A stretch of DNA of 64,000 bases from Spartobacteria bacterium. GTDB lineage: Bacteria > Verrucomicrobiota > Verrucomicrobiia > Chthoniobacterales > UBA10450. The translations under genes and the position numbers were made by a program. Shown here piece after piece: positions 59,685-64,000 of the stretch (positions within the stretch are counted from its first letter, which is position 1; every line of letters starts with the position of its first letter). Where the stretch lies: the NCBI GenBank assembly GCA_021325495.1, contig JAJPGZ010000003.1, forward strand, positions 62,001 through 126,000, given 5' to 3'. The notes below the pieces were generated by a model. That model made no database searches. It saw only the letters and a program-made list of their open reading frames with translations, and was not told where the DNA came from.

Positions 59685-59879
59685 ATGGACCCCTACGCCC
59701 AGCCTAACGAGCCCCGAGTCGGCCCGAAACGCCCGAAGATTTCGCATCTTGATCGCAAGATCGACAATCGCACCCGGCAAGATCGACAACGAGAGAAGCA
59801 AGCCGTCATCGACGAACGGCGCGCCATCAAAAAAGCGGCGCGGCGAGAATTGAAACGGCAAATGCTCGAAGAATTATGA
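59685..59879 (+). CDS. Small charged protein coupled to the cyclodeaminase-like gene
   Basis: A 64-residue frame with an ATG overlaps the downstream start as ATGA. It is highly charged (KKAARRELKRQMLEEL at the end). Word B (59703) and two word-A copies (59757, 59779) together make up about 28 of its 195 bases and encode NE, KIDN and QDRQ. It may be a real small protein, or a frame opened by the repeats. Both readings are open. Confidence 0.45.
   Translation: MDPYAQPNEPRVGPKRPKISHLDRKIDNRTRQDRQREKQAVIDERRAIKKAARRELKRQMLEEL
59757..59788 (+). repeat. Word A pair 22 bp apart
   Basis: Two exact copies at 59757 and 59779 in the same orientation, with word B 54 bp upstream (59703). Confidence 0.8.
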
Positions 59880-60781
59880 GCGCACCTCCGCTCTTCCTCG
59901 ACGAAACGCAGGTGCGAAAACATCTGCGCATGGAGGATTTGATTCCGGCCATGGAAAAAGCGCTGGTCGATTTTTCGGCCGGCCAAGTCATTCAACCGGT
60001 GCGGCAGGTGATCCCGGTCGATCCGCCCGGCGGATTTTACGGCATCATGCCGGCGCTTACGCCGGAGTCGTTAGGTGAGAAAATGGTCACGTTCTTTCCA
60101 CCGAACGCGGCACGCGGTTGGCCCACGCACATGGCCCTCATCGCTTTGTTCGACCGCGAAACGGGAACGCCGCTCGCTGTCATGGATGGACGACTGATAA
60201 CTGAAATGCGGACCGCAGCCGTCTCGGCGGCGGCGACGAAATTGCTCGCGCCGCGCGATGCGAAAGCACTCGCCATCCTCGGCAGCGGCGTGCAGGCGCG
60301 CAGTCATGTTGACGCGTTGCGGCTCGTTAGGCAATTCGAGGAAATTCGCGTCTGGAGTCCGAACGAGGAGCACGCGCAACAATTTGCAGATGAAATCGGT
60401 GGGAAATCGATGTCCGCGGAAGCGGCCGTGCGCGATGCTGATGTGGTCGTGACCGTGACCAGTTCGAAGATGTCGATCTTGCGCGGAGCGTGGCTGAAAC
60501 CCGGCGCGCACGTCAACGCCGTCGGCGCGTGCCGGCCGGACTGGCGCGAGCTTGATGACGACGCGATGGCGAATGTCGTCTTCGTCGATTCGCGCGAAGG
60601 CGCGATGAAAGAATCGGGCGACGTGATTTTATCCGGCGCCAAGATTTACGCCGAGCTCGGCGAAGTGCTCGCCGGCAAGATCGACAATCGTGCCCGTGAA
60701 ACGACCATTTTTAAGTCGTTAGGCATGGCCGTGGAAGATATCGCCGCCGCCACGCTGGTCTATCGCGGTGCAATCGCCTAA
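59876..60781 (+). CDS. Ornithine cyclodeaminase / mu-crystallin family protein
   Basis: The 301-residue protein has the family start (FLDETQVRKHLRMEDLIPAMEKALVDFSAG) and the nucleotide-binding region (ALAILGSGVQARSHVDALRLV). The catalytic and substrate region includes MRTAAVSAAATKLLAPRDA. The family includes ornithine cyclodeaminase, alanine dehydrogenases and ketimine reductases; the substrate cannot be told. Word A at 60471 (MSIL) and 60677 (KIDNR), word B at 60068, 60324, 60716 and at the stop (60777). Confidence 0.9.
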   Translation: MSAPPLFLDETQVRKHLRMEDLIPAMEKALVDFSAGQVIQPVRQVIPVDPPGGFYGIMPALTPESLGEKMVTFFPPNAARGWPTHMALIALFDRETGTPLAVMDGRLITEMRTAAVSAAATKLLAPRDAKALAILGSGVQARSHVDALRLVRQFEEIRVWSPNEEHAQQFADEIGGKSMSAEAAVRDADVVVTVTSSKMSILRGAWLKPGAHVNAVGACRPDWRELDDDAMANVVFVDSREGAMKESGDVILSGAKIYAELGEVLAGKIDNRARETTIFKSLGMAVEDIAAATLVYRGAIA

Positions 60782-61947
60782 CGACCGTACTTCTTCAGTA
60801 GCTCGCGCACGCGGTCGCGCGGCAATGCCGGCACGACGTGATTGTCGCGGCCGGTCATGTCGTGATTGTCGATCAACGCGTTCACGACCGCTTCTTCAGT
60901 CGCCTGCACCACGCCGGCGAACAGCGCGTCCATCAGATCGTTCGGAATTGTTTCGACCGAATGTGTCACCTGGTCGGGGTTGGCGACTTTTGGATTTGCC
61001 GTTGAGAACGCGATAAACAAATCGCCGGATCCGTTGCCGGAAACCGTCCCGGTGCGAGCGAGGCCTAACGAAACCCGACGGGCAAGGCGTTTGAGCTGAT
61101 GCGGCAATAGCGGCGCGTCGGTCGCGACGACCGCGATGCACGATCCGGCTTCTTCCTTGTAAACTTCGCCCGGAATCTCTTTGCCGACCGGCACGCCGGC
61201 GATCGTTAGGCCGGCGCGTCTTCCGAAATTTGCCTGCAGAAATACGCCGACGGTGAACGTGCGCTTCGGCGCGTTCTTTCCGGTGGAGATGTCGATCTTG
61301 CGTGAAGCGGTCCCGTTTCCGCCTTTGAATTCGTAACAAATCATGCCCGTGCCGCCGCCGACGCTCCCCTCCTCGATCGCGCCGCCGTGCGCGGAATCGA
61401 GCGCGTTCCAGACGTCGTTAGGCTTGAGGTGAAATCCGTTGATGTCGTTGAGCCAGCCGTCCCACGTTTCCGCGACCACGGGCAAACTCCACCAGTAGCC
61501 GGTGTTGTCGGCTGCGCCGTGTTTCACTCGCCAATCAATCGTCGCATCGCGCGCGACGCCGACGCTATGCGTGTTCGTGATCACGATCGGCCCTTCGAGA
61601 AATCCGCTCTCTTCCACCCAATGCCCGCCCGTCATTTCGCCGTTGCCATTCAAGCTGAACATGCCGGCGTAAACCGGATCGTTCAGTGAATCGTGGCCGC
61701 GCGGGATGATGGCGGTCACGCCGGTGCGCACCGGACCTTTGCCGACTTCGAGTTTTCCTTGGCCGCGAATCAACGTGGTGTAGCCGACTTCAACGCCGGC
61801 GACGTCGGTGATCATGTTGAGTTGACCTGGCGTGCCGTCGAAAGGAATCCCGAGATCGCGCGCGCGAATGACTTTCGGTTGCGGCTCGCGCGCGGCGGCG
61901 ATCGCGGCCAGAAGAAACCAAAGAGTAATTGTCGATCTTGTGCGCAT
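60778..61947 (-). CDS. P1-family peptidase (DmpA/L-aminopeptidase type)
   Basis: The 389-residue protein has a signal peptide (MRTRSTITLWFLLAAIAAA) and the P1 signature EEGSVGGGTGMICYEFKGGNGTASR, with the autocatalytic nucleophile Ser after GT/A. It is an Ntn-hydrolase that should self-cleave. The 3' end overlaps the cyclodeaminase-like gene by 4 bp. Word A copies are at 61290 (KIDIS) and at the start (61930), word B at 61064, 61203 and 61415. Confidence 0.92.
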   Translation of the reverse strand: MRTRSTITLWFLLAAIAAAREPQPKVIRARDLGIPFDGTPGQLNMITDVAGVEVGYTTLIRGQGKLEVGKGPVRTGVTAIIPRGHDSLNDPVYAGMFSLNGNGEMTGGHWVEESGFLEGPIVITNTHSVGVARDATIDWRVKHGAADNTGYWWSLPVVAETWDGWLNDINGFHLKPNDVWNALDSAHGGAIEEGSVGGGTGMICYEFKGGNGTASRKIDISTGKNAPKRTFTVGVFLQANFGRRAGLTIAGVPVGKEIPGEVYKEEAGSCIAVVATDAPLLPHQLKRLARRVSLGLARTGTVSGNGSGDLFIAFSTANPKVANPDQVTHSVETIPNDLMDALFAGVVQATEEAVVNALIDNHDMTGRDNHVVPALPRDRVRELLKKYGR

Positions 61948-62013
61948 CAGGAATTTCCTCCGCGGAATCGTTTTCTATTTTCGACAATGACGCAACGCAT
62001 TTAGATTGAATGC

Positions 62014-63591
62014 GTGAGCAGTTATCAGGTTTTCGCGAGAAAGTACCGGCCGCAGACTTTCGACGATCTCGTCGGACAGAATCACGTCGCGCAAACGTTG
62101 AAGAACGCCGTCGCGCAGAATCGTCTCGCGCACGCGTATCTCTTTGTCGGGCCGCGCGGGGTCGGGAAAACTTCGACCGCGCGCATTTTGGCGAAAGCGC
62201 TCAACTGCCTCAACAGCGACGGGCCGACGACAACACCGTGCGGCAAATGCGATAATTGCAAAGAAATCGCTGCGGGAAATTCGCTCGACGTCATCGAGAT
62301 CGACGGCGCGAGCAACAACAGCGTCGAGGACGTACGCGAACTGCGCGACAACGTGCGTTACGCGCCGGCGAAAGGGCGATTCAAAATCTATCTCATCGAC
62401 GAAGTGCACATGCTTTCGTCGGCCGCGTTCAACGCGCTCCTCAAAACGCTCGAAGAGCCGCCGCCACACGTGAAATTTATTTTCGCGACGACCGAGCCGC
62501 AAAAAGTTTTGCAGACAATTTTGAGTCGCTGTCAGCGGTTCGACCTCCATCGCATTGCGACAAATCTTATCGCCGATCATCTGCAATTCATCGCGAAGAA
62601 GGAGAAGATTAAGTTGGAACCGGCTGCGGCATACTCGATCGCGCGCGGTGCGGAGGGTGGATTGCGTGACGCGGAGTCGATGCTCGATCAGCTCGTTTCT
62701 TTCTGCGGCGATTCGATTGGCGAAGCGGACGTGTTGAAAGTTTTTGGATTTACTAGTCAGCAAACGGTTTCGAATTTCACGGACAAAATCCTGCGCGCCC
62801 AAACGGCGGAGGCGGTGCAATTGCTGCACGAGCAATGCGAATCGGGCAAAGATATGATGCGGCTGATGGCCGATCTCATTTCGTATTTGCGCGACCTGCT
62901 CGTTTACAAAGTGAAACCGGATGCGCTGAATGAAGATGTCGATCTTGAATTACAGAAATCGTTAGCCGTGCAGAGCGAGCTGGTCGAAACCGAGCGTCTG
63001 CTCGAATTAATCGATCAATTCGCCGAAGCCGAGGGGCGAATGAAATGGGCGCCGAACAAGAAACTTCATTTCGAAGTCGCGGTAATTAAAGCAATCCAGA
63101 CGCTGAGCTCGGTGACATTGAACGATGTGATCGCGAAACTCGGCGATTTGCGCGATGGCAAATCTCCTGTGGCGGCAGGCATCCCGCCTGCGACCAAGAA
63201 AAAAGCAGCCGACACGGTTGCCACTACAATTGCGGAGCAGCCTGCAAATGCAGATGTCGATCCTGCGAAAACGTGGGAGCGAGTGCTCGCAAAAATTCCG
63301 GCGCGCGGATTTTTGCGCACACTGGTCGATTCATTGGGCGTGGTCGGAGTAGACGGAAGAAATTTTACGCTCGGCTATCCGCCCGATGAGAAATCGTCGA
63401 TTGAAACTTTGGCCACGAGCGCAAATAAAAAACAGCTCGAGAGTTTGTTGAAAGAAGTGAGCGGACGCGATTGGACCATGAAATTGATCGCGAAAGACGG
63501 AGTGGCAAAGCCGAGAAAGTCGGACAATTACAAAGACGACCCAATCATTAAGGAAGCATTGGAAATGTTTAAGGGAGAAATCAAAGCCTAA
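62014..63591 (+). CDS. dnaX: DNA polymerase III subunit gamma/tau
   Basis: The start is a GTG at 62014 (MSSYQVFARKYRPQTFDDLVGQ). The 525-residue clamp-loader ATPase has Walker A GPRGVGKTSTARIL (about residue 46), a zinc module CX10CX2CX2C (CLNSDGPTTTPCGKCDNC), Walker B IDEVHML and sensor I ATTEPQK. It loads the sliding clamp. The C-terminal tail is shorter than E. coli tau. It is followed 5 bp later by ybaB, a common pair. Word A (62937) encodes EDVDLEL. Confidence 0.96.
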   Translation: MSSYQVFARKYRPQTFDDLVGQNHVAQTLKNAVAQNRLAHAYLFVGPRGVGKTSTARILAKALNCLNSDGPTTTPCGKCDNCKEIAAGNSLDVIEIDGASNNSVEDVRELRDNVRYAPAKGRFKIYLIDEVHMLSSAAFNALLKTLEEPPPHVKFIFATTEPQKVLQTILSRCQRFDLHRIATNLIADHLQFIAKKEKIKLEPAAAYSIARGAEGGLRDAESMLDQLVSFCGDSIGEADVLKVFGFTSQQTVSNFTDKILRAQTAEAVQLLHEQCESGKDMMRLMADLISYLRDLLVYKVKPDALNEDVDLELQKSLAVQSELVETERLLELIDQFAEAEGRMKWAPNKKLHFEVAVIKAIQTLSSVTLNDVIAKLGDLRDGKSPVAAGIPPATKKKAADTVATTIAEQPANADVDPAKTWERVLAKIPARGFLRTLVDSLGVVGVDGRNFTLGYPPDEKSSIETLATSANKKQLESLLKEVSGRDWTMKLIAKDGVAKPRKSDNYKDDPIIKEALEMFKGEIKA

Positions 63592-63596
63592 CGACC

Positions 63597-63908
63597 ATGA
63601 ATTTGCAGAAGTTGATGAAGCAAGCGCAGAAGATGCAGGAGCAAATGGCGAAGACGCAAGCCGAGCTAGAGGAGAAAACGGTCGAAGTGCAGGCCGGCGG
63701 CGGGAAAGTGAAAGTGGTCGCGAATGGCGCCGGTGACGTGCTTTCAATCAAGATCGACAAGGACATTGTCGACCCTAACGACGTGGAATTTTTGGAGGAA
63801 GTGGTGTTGAGCGGCGTGAAGGGCGCGATCGAGCAAGGCAAAGCGCTCGCCCAATCGGAAATGTCGAAGCTTACGGGCGGACTCGGTGTGCCCGGACTTG
63901 GGATGTAA
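63597..63908 (+). CDS. ybaB: YbaB/EbfC nucleoid-associated protein
   Basis: The 103-residue protein has MNLQKLMKQAQKMQEQMAKTQAELEE, then GDVLSIKIDKDIVDPNDVEFLEEVVLSG, the YbaB pattern. It binds DNA as a dimer and often sits between dnaX and recR. Here recR does not follow. Word A (63750) encodes KIDK and word B (63774) encodes PND, both inside the conserved core. Confidence 0.95.
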   Translation: MNLQKLMKQAQKMQEQMAKTQAELEEKTVEVQAGGGKVKVVANGAGDVLSIKIDKDIVDPNDVEFLEEVVLSGVKGAIEQGKALAQSEMSKLTGGLGVPGLGM

Positions 63909-64000
63909 TTGTTGTCGCGAGGAAACGGATCGCGGCGATAACGAACACGAGCACAGCAAGATTACGAAACCAGTTGATAAACGTCGGCCAATACGGGTGG
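63872..64000 (-). CDS. Possible membrane protein, C-terminal part (runs off the window)
   Basis: A minus-strand frame open from base 64000 ends at a TAA at 63872. It reads HPYWPTFINWFRNLAVLVFV, then IAAIRFLATTI and a short basic tail, with one probable membrane helix. It overlaps the ybaB 3' end by 37 bp, convergent. Only the last 42 codons are visible and no family can be assigned. A chance frame is possible. Confidence 0.35.

Noticed and set aside
14-63759. Word A as a CRISPR, an insertion-sequence end or a clustered direct repeat
   Set aside because: Copies are dispersed on both strands, 10 bp long, without regular spacers, transposase or target duplications.
14-63759. Word A as Chi or KOPS
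   Set aside because: Those are strand-biased along a replichore. Here the strands are balanced (about 42 to 43), although one 64 kb window cannot exclude a weak genome-wide bias.

Overview
This 64 kb window looks like chromosome from a member of the Verrucomicrobiota, probably a soil Spartobacteria/Chthoniobacterales type. That assignment is an inference from gene content: a DUF1800/DUF1501 pair, a GldF/GldG-like ABC module with DUF4340, adenylate-cyclase/TPR proteins, DUF2851 and DUF4126 genes, and a moderately high GC content. Genes are dense, often overlap by 4 bp, and lie on both strands. Three tRNAs are present (Pro-CGG, Leu-CAG, Gly-CCC). I saw no rRNA, CRISPR array, prophage or intact insertion sequence.

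Layout. 0-4.2 kb: partial membrane protein, a 3' remnant of thpR, a histidine kinase, then rpoZ-smpB-SDR-thpR reading leftward. 4.7-7.9 kb: three overlapping pilin-like genes. 8-15.2 kb: one leftward, largely overlapping block with a sugar-type ABC transporter (solute-binding gene frameshifted), a small membrane protein, 5-oxoprolinase pxpB-pxpC-pxpA and an amino-acid permease. 15.5-15.9 kb: two tandem small basic peptides with leader-like N termini, punctuated by hairpins. 15.9-24.8 kb: yceI, recO, lpdA, sucB and sucA, with an opposite-strand kinase/regulator/pilin cassette inside the 2-oxoglutarate dehydrogenase locus. 25-31.2 kb: htrA and a gliding-type ABC module. 31.2-37.5 kb: menG, a PAS hybrid kinase, a CheB-CheR-PAS protein, a hypothetical gene and a zinc ribbon. 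37.5-45.9 kb: tRNA-Leu, TPR, LptE-like and BamD-like genes, DUF72, serS, DUF4126, DUF2851 and a sulfotransferase. 46-50.4 kb: DUF1800/DUF1501 and a receiver protein. 50.4-56.2 kb: PBP1, glutaredoxin, an ECF sigma factor and a cyclase-TPR protein. 56.2-61.9 kb: an M19-like protein, alcohol dehydrogenase, DUF1330, PHP, ornithine-cyclodeaminase-like and P1 peptidase genes. 62-63.9 kb: dnaX-ybaB.

The strongest unexplained signal is two short words repeated across almost the whole window. Word A is AAGATCGACA (reverse complement TGTCGATCTT), about 85 exact copies by hand count, 42 on one strand and 43 on the other; about 0.1 would be expected in random sequence. Word B is CCTAACGA (reverse complement TCGTTAGG), about 53 copies against about 2 expected. 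Word A occurs in all reading frames, so the selection or copying acts on DNA. It sits in protein linkers, in gene junctions and directly in front of start codons. It occurs as doublets 15-16 bp apart and is joined to word B with near-fixed spacing in several places. It resembles the DNA uptake sequences of Neisseria and Pasteurellaceae or the cyanobacterial HIP1 repeat, but I know of no description of these words. A roughly 5 kb stretch (32.66-37.61 kb, chemotaxis-like genes) has no exact copy of A and may be a recent arrival.
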